From NCBI RefSeq assembly GCF_000334895.1, contig NZ_BAFM01000007.1:1-64000 (forward strand): a DNA stretch of 64,000 nucleotides. Reading direction: 5' to 3'. Source of the stretch: Halococcus agarilyticus. GTDB taxonomy: Archaea > Halobacteriota > Halobacteria > Halobacteriales > Halococcaceae. Shown in pieces: positions 52,355-61,481 of this stretch (its first letter is position 1; each line of letters opens with the position of its first letter). Both the position numbers and the translations under genes were made by a program. Under the pieces are notes generated by a model that did no database searches, was not told where the DNA came from, and was given only the letters and a program-made list of their open reading frames with translations.

Positions 52355-53530
52355 ATGGTCGAACCGCTCCTTGTCGTGGGTCTCGTCGTCGCGCTCTTCG
52401 TCGGCTACAACATCGGCGGTGCGAACACCGGGCCGGCCTTTGGCCCGGCGGTCGGCGCGGGGGTGCTCTCGAAGGTCGCCGCGGCGGGGTTGATGTCGGT
52501 CTTCTTCTTCGTCGGCGCGTGGACCGTCGGCCGGCGGGTCGTCGACACGCTCGGCCAGGACCTCCTCACGGATCCGGGCGTGTTCACGATCGAAACGAGC
52601 ATCGTCGTCCTGTTCTTCATCGGCGGCGCGCTGTTCGTCGGCAACTACTCGGGGGCCCCCGCCTCGACGTCGATGACCGCCGTGGGCGCGATCGCGGGTC
52701 TCGGCGTCGCGACGGGCGAGCTCGACTGGGCCGTGATGGGCGAGATCGCGATCTGGTGGATCGTCGCCCCGCTCGTGGGGTTCTGGACCTCGATGGTGGT
52801 CGGTCGGTACTTCTACCCCCGGATCAACCGCTGGATCGCGATCACGAGCACCGAGGGCGCGCTGCTCGAACTCGATCGCACCGGGACGATTCCGACGCCA
52901 CGACTGGGCGCGAACACCACCACGCGGGAACTGGCCGGCGCGGTGGTCGTCGTCGCCATCGCGTGCGTGATGGCGTTCTCGGCGGGAACCTCGAACATGG
53001 CGAACGCGATCGCGCCGCTGTATGGAGCCGGCGTCTCGCTGAACCCGCTGATGATCCTCGGCGGCATCGCGGTCACCGTCGGTGCGTTCACGATCGCCAG
53101 GCGCACGCTCGACACCCTCGGCAGCGACATCACCACCCTGCCGCTGACCGCGGCCATCGTGGTCGCGGTGATCTCCTCGGGCATCGTGATCGGCCTTTCG
53201 GCGATCGGCATCCCCGCCTCCTTCGTCATCATCGCGACGATGTCGATCGTCGGCCTCGGCTGGGGACGGGCGACCCGCACCGTCACCGTCGCCGAGGGCG
53301 TTCGCGGCGAGGAGACGCCACCGCTCTCGATGGACGCGCTGGCCGCCGACGAACCGGGTGAAGAGCCACCCGAGATCGGCGAGGAGGAACCCGAGGCCGT
53401 GGCCGAAGCGGGCGAGCTGTTCGACCCCGGCACGACCGGCCGGGTGATCGTGATGCAGAACGTCGTGCCGGTGCTCTCGACGATCGGCGCGTACGCCGCC
53501 TTCCGGGTGGCGTTCGCGTTCTGGTGGTAG
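52355..53530 (+). CDS. PiT-family inorganic phosphate permease
   Basis: The 391-residue protein has about ten membrane segments and both PiT signatures in variant form: GYNIGGANTGPAFGPAVG near residue 17 and FSAGTSNMANAIAPLYG near 210. The acidic cytoplasmic loop (about 330-372) is typical of haloarchaeal members. It imports phosphate (or sulfate in some relatives) with H+ or Na+. It stands alone, with no PhoU-like gene beside it. Confidence 0.9.
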   Translation: MVEPLLVVGLVVALFVGYNIGGANTGPAFGPAVGAGVLSKVAAAGLMSVFFFVGAWTVGRRVVDTLGQDLLTDPGVFTIETSIVVLFFIGGALFVGNYSGAPASTSMTAVGAIAGLGVATGELDWAVMGEIAIWWIVAPLVGFWTSMVVGRYFYPRINRWIAITSTEGALLELDRTGTIPTPRLGANTTTRELAGAVVVVAIACVMAFSAGTSNMANAIAPLYGAGVSLNPLMILGGIAVTVGAFTIARRTLDTLGSDITTLPLTAAIVVAVISSGIVIGLSAIGIPASFVIIATMSIVGLGWGRATRTVTVAEGVRGEETPPLSMDALAADEPGEEPPEIGEEEPEAVAEAGELFDPGTTGRVIVMQNVVPVLSTIGAYAAFRVAFAFWW

Positions 53531-53672
53531 CGTCGCGGATCGCGTGACGGTGGCCCCATCCATGGTGTGGGAATCTCGGCGAGGACGGCGACGTCCCGTG
53601 CTCCTGTGCGCCCCGTCGAGCCGACTGCCGCGGGGCATAGCCTGATAACCGAGGGCGTTCGTGCATGCGCTC

Positions 53673-55763
53673 ATGGCAAGCGATACCGACCCGCTCCCGA
53701 GCGAGGCGTTCTACGAGTACACTGCGATCCTCGACATCGCGACGTCGCCCGACGGGGAACGGGTGGCGTTCGTCGCCACCGAATCCGATGGAGACGAGGA
53801 CGAGCGCCGACGATCGGTGTTCGTCGCCCCCACCGACGGCAACGAGGAGCCCTACCGACTGACCCGCGCCTCCGACGCGGGCAGCCCCAAATGGAGTCCC
53901 GACGGTGCGAAACTCGCGATCACCGCCGCCCGCGAGCAGGACACCGAACTCGCGGTCGAACCGCCCGAGGACACAGCGGACGAAGACGAGAACGGTGACG
54001 AGGGTGCGGACGGAGAGAGCGGCAACGGCAGCGGGGACGACGGACCGAAGAACCAGGTCTGGGTGTTCGACCTCGTCCGCGGCGGCGACGCGCGCCAGGT
54101 CACCGACCGATCCGAGGGTGTCACCGGGTTCGACTGGGGGCCCGACGGCGACCGGATCGTGGTCGCGGCTCCCGACCCGACCGACGAGGAAGAGGAGTAT
54201 CAGGAGCAGGTCGACGACGACGGCCCGATCGAGATCGAGCGCCTCCAGCACAAGGTGAACGGGGCGGGCTGGACCGACACCGTGACCACCTACCTGTTCG
54301 TCGTCGACGTCGAGAGTCGAGAGGAGACTAGACTCGACCGTGCCAACGACGGCGAGATGGGAAGTCGACGACCGCTCGCACCTGCGTGGAGTCCGGATGG
54401 CGACCGGATCGCCTTTACCGCCTACCTCGGCGACGATCCAGACGACACGATGGCGCTCAATCTCTACACGATCCGGCCCGACGGCACCGGTCGCGAGCGT
54501 CTCACCGACGCCGAGCGCCGGCTTCAGGCCCCGACGTGGAGTCCCGACGGCGAGCGGATCGCCTTCGTCGGCGGCGACCCGACCAACTGGTACATTCCTG
54601 CGGAAGTGTTCGTCATCGATCCCGACACCGGTGAGGACCACAGCGTGTCGAGTTCGCTGGATCGCACTGTCGCCTGGGGCGGTGGTCCGGAGTGGATCGA
54701 CGACGGGACGCTCGTCGCCCTGATCGCCGACGAGGGCAACTCCTCACCGGTGCGACTCGATGCCGACACGGACGATCCCGCATGGCTCGCGCCGTGGCAG
54801 GGCGACGACCGGGCGATCCGTGCGCTTGACCCGAGCGACGACGGCGAGCGCGCCGCCGTGGTGGTCAGCGATCCCTCGGCCGCCGACGTGTACGGGCTCG
54901 ACATCGACGAGTTCGACGCGACGAACGATCCCCTCGACCGCGTCACGACGGCGAACGAGGGGCTGCTCGACGAGGATCAGGTCCCGGGCTTCGAGCGGGT
55001 GACGTGGGAGAACAGCGAGGGAATCGAAATCGAGGGATTGGCGTACCTCCCGCCGGATTTCGATCCCGAGGACCCCGACGCCCGCCCGGTCGTCGCGTCG
55101 GTCCACGGCGGGCCGATGTCCTACGACGCGCCGGCCTTTGGCTTCGATACCCCGTACTGGACCAGCCGAGGATACGTCGTGCTGCGGCCGAACTACCGGG
55201 GATCGACCTCCTACGGTCGGGAGTTCAGCGAGCGATTACGGGGAACGCGGGGCGAGAAGGAGGTCGACGACGTGGTTTCGGGAGTGGACCATCTCGTCGA
55301 GCGCGGGTGGGTCGACGACGATCGCGCGTTCGTCACCGGCTTCTCGTACGGCGGGATCACCACCGCCGCGACCGTGACGTCGACCGATCGGTTCGCGGCG
55401 GCCGCCGCCGAACACGGCATCTACGACTTCTACTCCGTGTTCGGGACCGACGACAACCACAACTGGCACGAGGACGAGTTCGGGCTGCCGTGGGAGAACC
55501 CCGAGACCTACCGCGAGCTCTCCTCGCTCACCGACGTCGGCGACGTCGACACGCCGCTTTTGGTGACTGCGGGCGAGCGCGACTGGCGGTGCCCACCCAC
55601 GCAGGCCGAACAGCTCCACGTCAGCGTCAAGAAACAGGGCGTCGAGTCGAAGCTCGTGATCTACCAGGACGAACACCACAACATCGGCGATCCCGACCGC
55701 GCGATCCACCGCATCGAGGAGCTCACCGCCTGGTTCGACGACCACGATCCCGCGACCGAGTGA
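53673..55763 (+). CDS. S9-family prolyl oligopeptidase / acylaminoacyl peptidase
   Basis: The 696-residue protein starts at ATG 53673. The N-terminal beta-propeller has repeated WSPDG blades (GSPKWSPDGAKLAIT, APAWSPDGDRIAFT, APTWSPDGERIAFV). The alpha/beta-hydrolase domain begins near residue 445. The catalytic triad is Ser558 in GFSYGG, Asp637 in GERDWRCPPTQ and His669 in DEHHNIG; HGGP near residue 480 gives the oxyanion hole. An Asp/Glu-rich insert lies near residues 96-125. No signal peptide, so it degrades short peptides in the cytoplasm. Confidence 0.92.
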   Translation: MASDTDPLPSEAFYEYTAILDIATSPDGERVAFVATESDGDEDERRRSVFVAPTDGNEEPYRLTRASDAGSPKWSPDGAKLAITAAREQDTELAVEPPEDTADEDENGDEGADGESGNGSGDDGPKNQVWVFDLVRGGDARQVTDRSEGVTGFDWGPDGDRIVVAAPDPTDEEEEYQEQVDDDGPIEIERLQHKVNGAGWTDTVTTYLFVVDVESREETRLDRANDGEMGSRRPLAPAWSPDGDRIAFTAYLGDDPDDTMALNLYTIRPDGTGRERLTDAERRLQAPTWSPDGERIAFVGGDPTNWYIPAEVFVIDPDTGEDHSVSSSLDRTVAWGGGPEWIDDGTLVALIADEGNSSPVRLDADTDDPAWLAPWQGDDRAIRALDPSDDGERAAVVVSDPSAADVYGLDIDEFDATNDPLDRVTTANEGLLDEDQVPGFERVTWENSEGIEIEGLAYLPPDFDPEDPDARPVVASVHGGPMSYDAPAFGFDTPYWTSRGYVVLRPNYRGSTSYGREFSERLRGTRGEKEVDDVVSGVDHLVERGWVDDDRAFVTGFSYGGITTAATVTSTDRFAAAAAEHGIYDFYSVFGTDDNHNWHEDEFGLPWENPETYRELSSLTDVGDVDTPLLVTAGERDWRCPPTQAEQLHVSVKKQGVESKLVIYQDEHHNIGDPDRAIHRIEELTAWFDDHDPATE

Positions 55764-55933
55764 TCGCCAGCCACCGCCCTCGTCACTGATCGACACCGAC
55801 GGAAGCGTCGTTTCGGCACGCTCCGGAGCGGATCGTGCGCCGGCAGTCGAGGGTCACGACCGTTCTCGTGAGCGGATCGCTCCACCAGCATACCGCTACA
55901 TCGGCGGATCAGTGGCTTTTCGAGCGGGTTCTG

Positions 55934-56278
55934 CTACGCTTTCTGATAGCGCTCGATGTGGAAGGCCACCTTTTCGCCCTGAACCGTCAGCTCGAAGATC
56001 GGCCCGTCCGATGCGTCCTCGGGGACGACCAGCTCGACGAGCTCACGCTTGCGCAGTTCGTTCAGGGTGCGGTGGGCCTGGCCGGTGCTGACCGACGTGC
56101 CCTCACCGACTTCCTGTGGAGCCATCGGCCCCTCCACCAATCGGAACAGCACCGCCGAACGCGCCGATCGCGTCGACGATGCGGTGCTCACCGACGATTC
56201 CGCACTCGACGATCCCTGAACGAAAGCGGCGTCCTCCGCTATCCGCTCCTCTTCGGCCTCAATGGGCTCCTCGGGCAT
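55934..56278 (-). CDS. Small winged-helix regulator
   Basis: The chosen ATG gives 114 residues. After an acidic/Ser-rich head comes RSAVLFRLVEGPMAPQEVGE, then VSTGQAHRTLNELRKRELVE (recognition helix and start of the wing), then FELTVQGEKVAFHIERYQ. This fits a MarR/ArsR-type winged helix. It lies 192 bp downstream of the subtilase gene on the same strand; a role in protease control is possible but unproven. Confidence 0.7.
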   Translation of the reverse strand: MPEEPIEAEEERIAEDAAFVQGSSSAESSVSTASSTRSARSAVLFRLVEGPMAPQEVGEGTSVSTGQAHRTLNELRKRELVELVVPEDASDGPIFELTVQGEKVAFHIERYQKA

Positions 56279-56470
56279 ACCCCCGATTGCGAACCACAGG
56301 ACACTAAGTCTATCGCCCGATCGTAGTGGGTCGAACCGGTGATCCACTCGAACCCGGCTCTCCGCCGCTGCTCACATCGAACTCACTCGTGGAACTCGTA
56401 CGACTTCGGACGTGAACTACCCGCCGTTCGCAAACGAACGTTGAGTCGAACGGCCATCGCGGCGACTGGC

Positions 56471-58390
56471 CTACGACGTATCGACGCCACCGACGGTGTT
56501 CGTCTCGGTGTCCGTGACGTCGACGAACACGGTGCTGCCGTCCGCCGCCTGAACCTGGCCGGGACCGAACTCGTCGTTCCCCGTGGAGCCCGGTGCCTCG
56601 GCGAAGTACGTCCGGGTCTCGCCCGCGCTCGCCGGTGCGTCGAACTCGACGAACCGCTCGCCGTCCTCGGTGTAGGTGGTCGCGCTGTCCCCGGCGACGA
56701 TCTCCCAGCCGAACGGGATGGTGTCGCGGACGACGACGTCGGTGGCCGTCTCGGTCACGGTGATGTCGACCTGATTGGTCTGGCCTGCGGTGAACACCGA
56801 ACCGTCGTCGGCGCGCGTCCCGTTCGGTGTGAACACGAACTCGGGAGCCGTTCCTTCGGTCGCGATTGCCACCTCGTCGAAGCCCGCGAGATCCCCCGCC
56901 TCGGCGCGCTCGACTGCGGCCGCGGCGTCGATGAACCCTGCCCCGATGTTGTACGGGTTGTGGTCCGTCCGGGCGTCGCGGGCGGTGGCTTCGAGGGTGT
57001 TGAGCACGTCGATCGGGTCCGGGAACTCGCCGTGGTTCTGCTTGTAGGCGTCGTTGATCAGCGCCGTGACGCCCGCCGTCACGGGACACGACATCGAGGT
57101 GCCCGAGATGGCCGCGTAGTAGGGCCGCGCGAGGCTCTCGTTGTCACCGTTGTCGGTACCTTGGAGGGGATCGTTCGGGGCCATCGTGCTCACCACGCTC
57201 GCGCCGTTCGCGCCGACGCCGTTCCGGTAGATTCCGAAGGGTCTGGACCCGCCGTCGTTCTCGTAGTGATCGCGGGCGTTCGCGAGCGCTTCCTGCCGGT
57301 CGTAGTTCGTGACACCGTCGTAGCTGGGTTTGCGCCCGCGCGAGGAGAAGCCCGTGACCTTGACCTCGTCGTCGGTCGCCGCGACGCCGACCACCCACGG
57401 GGCCTTCGCGTACTTCGAGAGGGTGTTCGTTCCCGGCCCCGAGTTGCCGGCCGAAAACAGCGACAGGATGCCCGCCTCGAAGGCGGTGTACGTGGCGACG
57501 TTCATCGCGCTGTCTGGGTTGAAGTCCTGGCCGTTCCCGCTGGTGGGGCCGTAGGAGTTCGAGACGAGCTGTACGTCGGTTTTCCCCGCGCGCTGCTGAT
57601 CGATCAGGTGATCGAACGCGCCGATCGAGTTCACGACCGCGAGGGTGAGTCCGGTCGAGTACACCGTCAGATCGGCGTCGGGAGCCATCCCCTTGTACTC
57701 GCCGTTGCTCGCGGAGCCATCGCCCGCTACCGAACCTGAGGTGTGGGTCCCATGCCCGTTGTCGTCGGTATCGGCGGGACCGACGTCGACCCACATCGTC
57801 TCGCGGTCGAGCGGGTTGGTGTACTTGTAGTTGTGCCGGAGCGTGCCGTGGTCGGGGTGGTCGCCGTCGATCCCGGAGTCGATCACGACTGCGTGGGTGC
57901 TCTCGCCCGTGTAGAACTGCTCCTGTTGCACCTCTTTCGCCCCCGTCCGCTCGCGGGCGTCGTCGTTGTGGAACTCGAGTTCGGCGTTCGGCTGGACGTG
58001 CCGAACCGACGACCAGCCCGCGACCGTCTCGATCTGACTCCCGGTCAGCATCGTGTAGCCGATCGGAAGCACCGAGAACGCGTGGTAGTCCCTCGTGCGA
58101 TCGTGCTCGAAGGTCAGATCGGCGAGCCGGTCGACGTCGTCGTTCGAGTCGAACACGACGAGCGCTTCCTGAAGACCGCCCGCCGTGTCGAGCGCGTCGT
58201 CGATGGTGGGTATCTCGGCTGCGACGGTGCCGGTGGCCCCGAACCCGACCAGCGCGGTTGCGCCAGCGGCACCGGCGGCCTTCATCACCGAGCGCCGCGA
58301 GAGACCGTGCTGTCCGCCAGCGTCCGCGTCGGCGTCCTCGGTCGCCCGATCGTCCGTCGTTCGCTCGTCGGCCGCTCGTGGCTGGTTCAT
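56471..58390 (-). CDS. Tat-exported subtilisin-like serine protease (halolysin type), 639 residues
   Basis: A twin-arginine signal SRRSVMKAAGAAGATALVGF (residues 31-50) is followed by an I9-like propeptide (about 60-135). The S8 domain has Asp171 in VVIDSGIDGDHPDHG, His213 in NGHGTHTSGS, the oxyanion Asn316 in SAGNSGPG and Ser432 in GTSMSCPVTAG. The C-terminal module (about 520-639), with DDGSVFTAGQTNQVDITV and VRDTIPFGWEI, is shared with the next subtilase. Halolysins are secreted folded. A 14-bp motif 41-54 nt before the start is shared with that gene. Confidence 0.93.
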   Translation of the reverse strand: MNQPRAADERTTDDRATEDADADAGGQHGLSRRSVMKAAGAAGATALVGFGATGTVAAEIPTIDDALDTAGGLQEALVVFDSNDDVDRLADLTFEHDRTRDYHAFSVLPIGYTMLTGSQIETVAGWSSVRHVQPNAELEFHNDDARERTGAKEVQQEQFYTGESTHAVVIDSGIDGDHPDHGTLRHNYKYTNPLDRETMWVDVGPADTDDNGHGTHTSGSVAGDGSASNGEYKGMAPDADLTVYSTGLTLAVVNSIGAFDHLIDQQRAGKTDVQLVSNSYGPTSGNGQDFNPDSAMNVATYTAFEAGILSLFSAGNSGPGTNTLSKYAKAPWVVGVAATDDEVKVTGFSSRGRKPSYDGVTNYDRQEALANARDHYENDGGSRPFGIYRNGVGANGASVVSTMAPNDPLQGTDNGDNESLARPYYAAISGTSMSCPVTAGVTALINDAYKQNHGEFPDPIDVLNTLEATARDARTDHNPYNIGAGFIDAAAAVERAEAGDLAGFDEVAIATEGTAPEFVFTPNGTRADDGSVFTAGQTNQVDITVTETATDVVVRDTIPFGWEIVAGDSATTYTEDGERFVEFDAPASAGETRTYFAEAPGSTGNDEFGPGQVQAADGSTVFVDVTDTETNTVGGVDTS

Positions 58391-58417
58391 TACATTCCAT
58401 TTTGACTGGCGTTGGCA

Positions 58418-58423
58418 TCATAA
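58418..58423 (-). promoter_or_regulatory. TATA-like box of the 639-residue subtilase gene
   Basis: CTTATG on the minus strand lies 28-33 nt before the start at 58390 and 7 bp from the shared 14-bp motif. Confidence 0.45.
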
Positions 58424-58430
58424 GCGGGGA

Positions 58431-58444
58431 GCCTACTCGGTTAG
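58431..58444 (-). promoter_or_regulatory. Shared subtilase upstream motif, copy 1
   Basis: CCTAACCGAGTAGG (minus strand) matches CCTAACCGAATAGG at 61225-61238 in 13 of 14 bases. The ends CCTA/TAGG are inverted repeats. It lies 41-54 nt before the start codon. Confidence 0.6.
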
Positions 58445-58658
58445 GCGACGAACGGTGTTCAGGAAGAAATGCCGTTGCTGTGTCGTTTCGAGGCTATTTT
58501 CGGGAACGCGCGAGGATAGTCTTCCCCTGAACGAGCTGGGGTGAAGCGATCGAGAACGGGACCACCGAGGCCATCGCAGATCGACCATCTGAATGGCGTC
58601 GACTACCGCTCGACGATCGAACCGCTTGAACCGGCGAAACTGAGCCGAGTCGACCGGC

Positions 58659-61187
58659 TCAGAGGTTCGTGTTCAGGCCGGCGACGGTGTTCGTCTCCGC
58701 GGTGCCGTTCGCGGCGATCCAGCGCCCGAAGATCTCGACCTCGGCGGGGCCGAACTGGTACCGCCCGGAGTCCTCGATGACGTTCCCGCTGTTTGGTGCT
58801 TCGACGAGGTAGGTGTACTCGTTGTCCGTATCGGCCTCCGCGTCCTCGGCGAAGTACACGTACTGGACGCCTTCGGCCTGCTCGACGCGCTCGACGTCGT
58901 CGGAGAACTCGGTCTTGACCGTCCACTCGCTTGGCACCGCATCCCGAACGGATCCGGGCCGCGAGGGGTCGATCGTGAGGTCGATCTCGTTCGTCTGGTC
59001 CGCGGTGAACACCGAGCCGTCGTCCGATCGGGTACCGGAGACGAACAGATCGTCGGCCCCGTCGATGGTGAGGTCGAAGTGCGCCTGGACATCGTCGCCG
59101 TTCACCGCCCCCGGAACGTTCACGAGCTTCGCGACGACGTAGTAGATCTTCTGGTCCGCATCGCGGGGGATCGAAACGGAGGCGGTGGCGTCGCCCTGCA
59201 GCCCCATGTCACGCGCGACGATGTTGGGTTCGCCGTGCTGGGCGGGTTCCTCGGCGTCGTAGACGAACAGGTCGAGGTGGGGCGGCTGGCCGTTGGCCTG
59301 GCCCTTGTTGCCGCCGGAGTAGTGATCGAAGCTCACCTCGGCGGTCAGCGTACCGGGACCGGCCGGCACGCAGCCCGCGACGGCCCGCGAGTCCTCGGGG
59401 AGGTTCAGGCCGACGACCTCCTCCGAGGTTCCCCGGAGGTGGGTCGTGACGGCGTCGATGGCCGCGTCGAGGTTCACTCTCCCGTAGCCCTCGTAGGGGT
59501 CGCGGCCGCCGAAGTCGTAGCTCGGTGTCTTCACGCGGTGGTACGGTGCGGCGGTGAACACCGTCTCGCTCGCGGTGGCCAGCAGCGCCGTCTTCAGCCG
59601 GAGCACGTCGTCGATGTCGGTGTCGGCGGGTTCGGGCAGGGTGAGTGCGTCCGGTGCGTCGAACTCCATCGCGTTGGCGACGAGGCCGGCGATACCGGTC
59701 GTGAAGGGTGCCGCCATCGAGGTACCCGCCTTCCCGGTGTACTCCCGAATCGGTGGCTGTTCGTCCTCGGGTTCGTTCGGCAACCCACGGAGCACCGAGT
59801 TGACCACGTCGGAGAGATACCCGCCAGGCGCGGTCACGTCCGGCTTCATGTAGGTGTCGTCCGGTTCCGGCGAGAGGAGGTTCGCGTCCTCGTCGATGCC
59901 GCCGATCCCGCCCGACGAGTACGCCGAGATCCCGTCGAGCGGGCCGGTGGCGACCACCGATACGGCCTCGTCGGCGACCGCTGGCGCGCCGTTGCCGTTC
60001 GCGGGCGTCGCGGAGTTGCCCGCCGCCGCGACGGTCAGGATGCCGCCCTGGGCGATGTCCTTGATGCTCGCGGGGATGTTCCCGAGCGTTCCCCCGAACG
60101 CGCCGAGCGGCAGACCGCCGACGTACCCCCACGACATGTTGACCGCCCGCATGTTGAAGATGCGGGCGAACTCCTCCGCGTTCTCGCCGAGGTCCTCGGT
60201 CGGCCCGGAGAGTCCCTGGAGGCCGACGAGCCCCTGATCGGGTGCGACGCCCGTGTGGAGTCCGGCGTCCCCACCGTCGGTGCGGTCGCCGACCGTCTCG
60301 TCCGGATCGCGGAACGCGCCGACTGCGATCCGGTCGACTACGCCCGAGGAGGTCGCCTGTCCGCCGGCCGGTTTGGCGCGTACGAGGTACGTCCCGTCCC
60401 GCTCGGCGGGAGCCTCGACGACGACGTTGTCCTGTGTGCTCGCATCCGAGTCGATCGCGGTCGAATCGAGCGTCTCGCCGTCGGGACCTTCGACTTCGAG
60501 TTCGAGGCCGGTCCCGTAGGCGCTCCCGAACACGCCCGTGCCCGCGGCCGCGTTGACCTCGTACTCGGCGAACTCGCCCGCCGCGAGTACCTGCTGTGAG
60601 TCGTCCTCCCGGAAGGTGTCGGGATCGAAGGCGCTCGCACGACTCGATCCGCCCATGATGCCCGCGACGTGCGAGCCGTGGCCGTCGTTGTCGCGCGGCA
60701 CGTCGTACTGTGAGTCGGGATCGTACCAGCCGACGGTCTTCGGCGTCGCGGCAGTGACGTTCGACGGATCGACGTCCGCGAACACCTCGCTCTCGTCGAC
60801 GGTGACGTCGTTTTCTTCGGGGCGTGTGAGTTTCACCTCGTCACCGTCGACGACCGCCGTGATGCCGTTCCACGGCCCCTCGTCGGGATGACGCGAGTCG
60901 AGCCCCGAGTCCGTGAGCGAGATGGTCCGGTCGGGTCGACCACGAAATCCTCGGTCCCACGCCTTGCTCGCCTCGCGGGCGCGCCAGTTCCGGAAGTCGC
61001 CGTTCACGCCGGTTGCGGCGGCTGCGCTCCCGGACGCCCCGACGCCGAGCAGTCCCGCACCCGCGACCGTGCCGGTCGTCTTCAGCAGCGTCCGCCGTGT
61101 GAGGTCGAGGTTGCCCGCTTCCGACTCGTCGGACGATTCGTCGGTGGTCTCCCGCGCGTCGTTCGCGTCGCGAGGGTCGTGTGCCAT
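58659..61187 (-). CDS. Tat-exported subtilisin-like serine protease, 842 residues, with inserted domain
   Basis: The signal is LTRRTLLKTTGTVAGAGLLG (about residues 29-48). The S8 domain starts early, without an obvious I9 propeptide: Asp93 in TDSGLDSRHP, His170 in DNDGHGSHVAGIM, Asn391 in VAAAGNSATP and Ser490 in GTSMAAPFTTG. About 100 residues (190-290) between His and Asn form a beta-sandwich like PPC domains (LAAGEFAEYEVNAAAGTGVF). A beta-rich region with SFDHYSGGNKGQ follows the protease domain, and the last 120 residues (DDGSVFTADQTNEIDLTI, VRDAVPSEWTV, TNTVAGLNTNL) match the end of the neighbouring subtilase. Both are probably exported and controlled together. Confidence 0.92.
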   Translation of the reverse strand: MAHDPRDANDARETTDESSDESEAGNLDLTRRTLLKTTGTVAGAGLLGVGASGSAAAATGVNGDFRNWRAREASKAWDRGFRGRPDRTISLTDSGLDSRHPDEGPWNGITAVVDGDEVKLTRPEENDVTVDESEVFADVDPSNVTAATPKTVGWYDPDSQYDVPRDNDGHGSHVAGIMGGSSRASAFDPDTFREDDSQQVLAAGEFAEYEVNAAAGTGVFGSAYGTGLELEVEGPDGETLDSTAIDSDASTQDNVVVEAPAERDGTYLVRAKPAGGQATSSGVVDRIAVGAFRDPDETVGDRTDGGDAGLHTGVAPDQGLVGLQGLSGPTEDLGENAEEFARIFNMRAVNMSWGYVGGLPLGAFGGTLGNIPASIKDIAQGGILTVAAAGNSATPANGNGAPAVADEAVSVVATGPLDGISAYSSGGIGGIDEDANLLSPEPDDTYMKPDVTAPGGYLSDVVNSVLRGLPNEPEDEQPPIREYTGKAGTSMAAPFTTGIAGLVANAMEFDAPDALTLPEPADTDIDDVLRLKTALLATASETVFTAAPYHRVKTPSYDFGGRDPYEGYGRVNLDAAIDAVTTHLRGTSEEVVGLNLPEDSRAVAGCVPAGPGTLTAEVSFDHYSGGNKGQANGQPPHLDLFVYDAEEPAQHGEPNIVARDMGLQGDATASVSIPRDADQKIYYVVAKLVNVPGAVNGDDVQAHFDLTIDGADDLFVSGTRSDDGSVFTADQTNEIDLTIDPSRPGSVRDAVPSEWTVKTEFSDDVERVEQAEGVQYVYFAEDAEADTDNEYTYLVEAPNSGNVIEDSGRYQFGPAEVEIFGRWIAANGTAETNTVAGLNTNL

Positions 61188-61210
61188 ACCCCCACCGACG
61201 GATGTCTCGA

Positions 61211-61217
61211 GGAAAAG
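61211..61217 (-). promoter_or_regulatory. TATA-like box of the 842-residue subtilase gene
   Basis: CTTTTCC on the minus strand lies 24-30 nt before the start at 61187 and 7 bp from the 14-bp motif, the same gap as in the other subtilase gene. Confidence 0.4.
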
Positions 61218-61224
61218 CGACGGA

Positions 61225-61238
61225 CCTAACCGAATAGG
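61225..61238 (+). promoter_or_regulatory. Shared subtilase upstream motif, copy 2
   Basis: CCTAACCGAATAGG reads on the plus strand, 38-51 nt before the minus-strand start at 61187. It is the near-identical partner of 58431-58444 in opposite orientation, as expected for a site bound by a dimer. Confidence 0.6.
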
Positions 61239-61481
61239 GATCGGGACGAACCGCTCGTCGGCGGCTTCCTGTTCGTCGGTTACTCCATGGGACCACGCAC
61301 AGAATAGCTTGATTTATTATCAGGAATGGAAACGCTCATACTGACGGCCGATCGGTAGCAAACCAGTGACAGCCGGTACGAAGTCCACCCTGTCGAACGG
61401 GCGGCCGACCGGCGTCGAGTCCCTCGACGGACGAGACGGAACTGCACTCGACAGCCCTTCCGTTCGCGGCGGTGAACCGTC

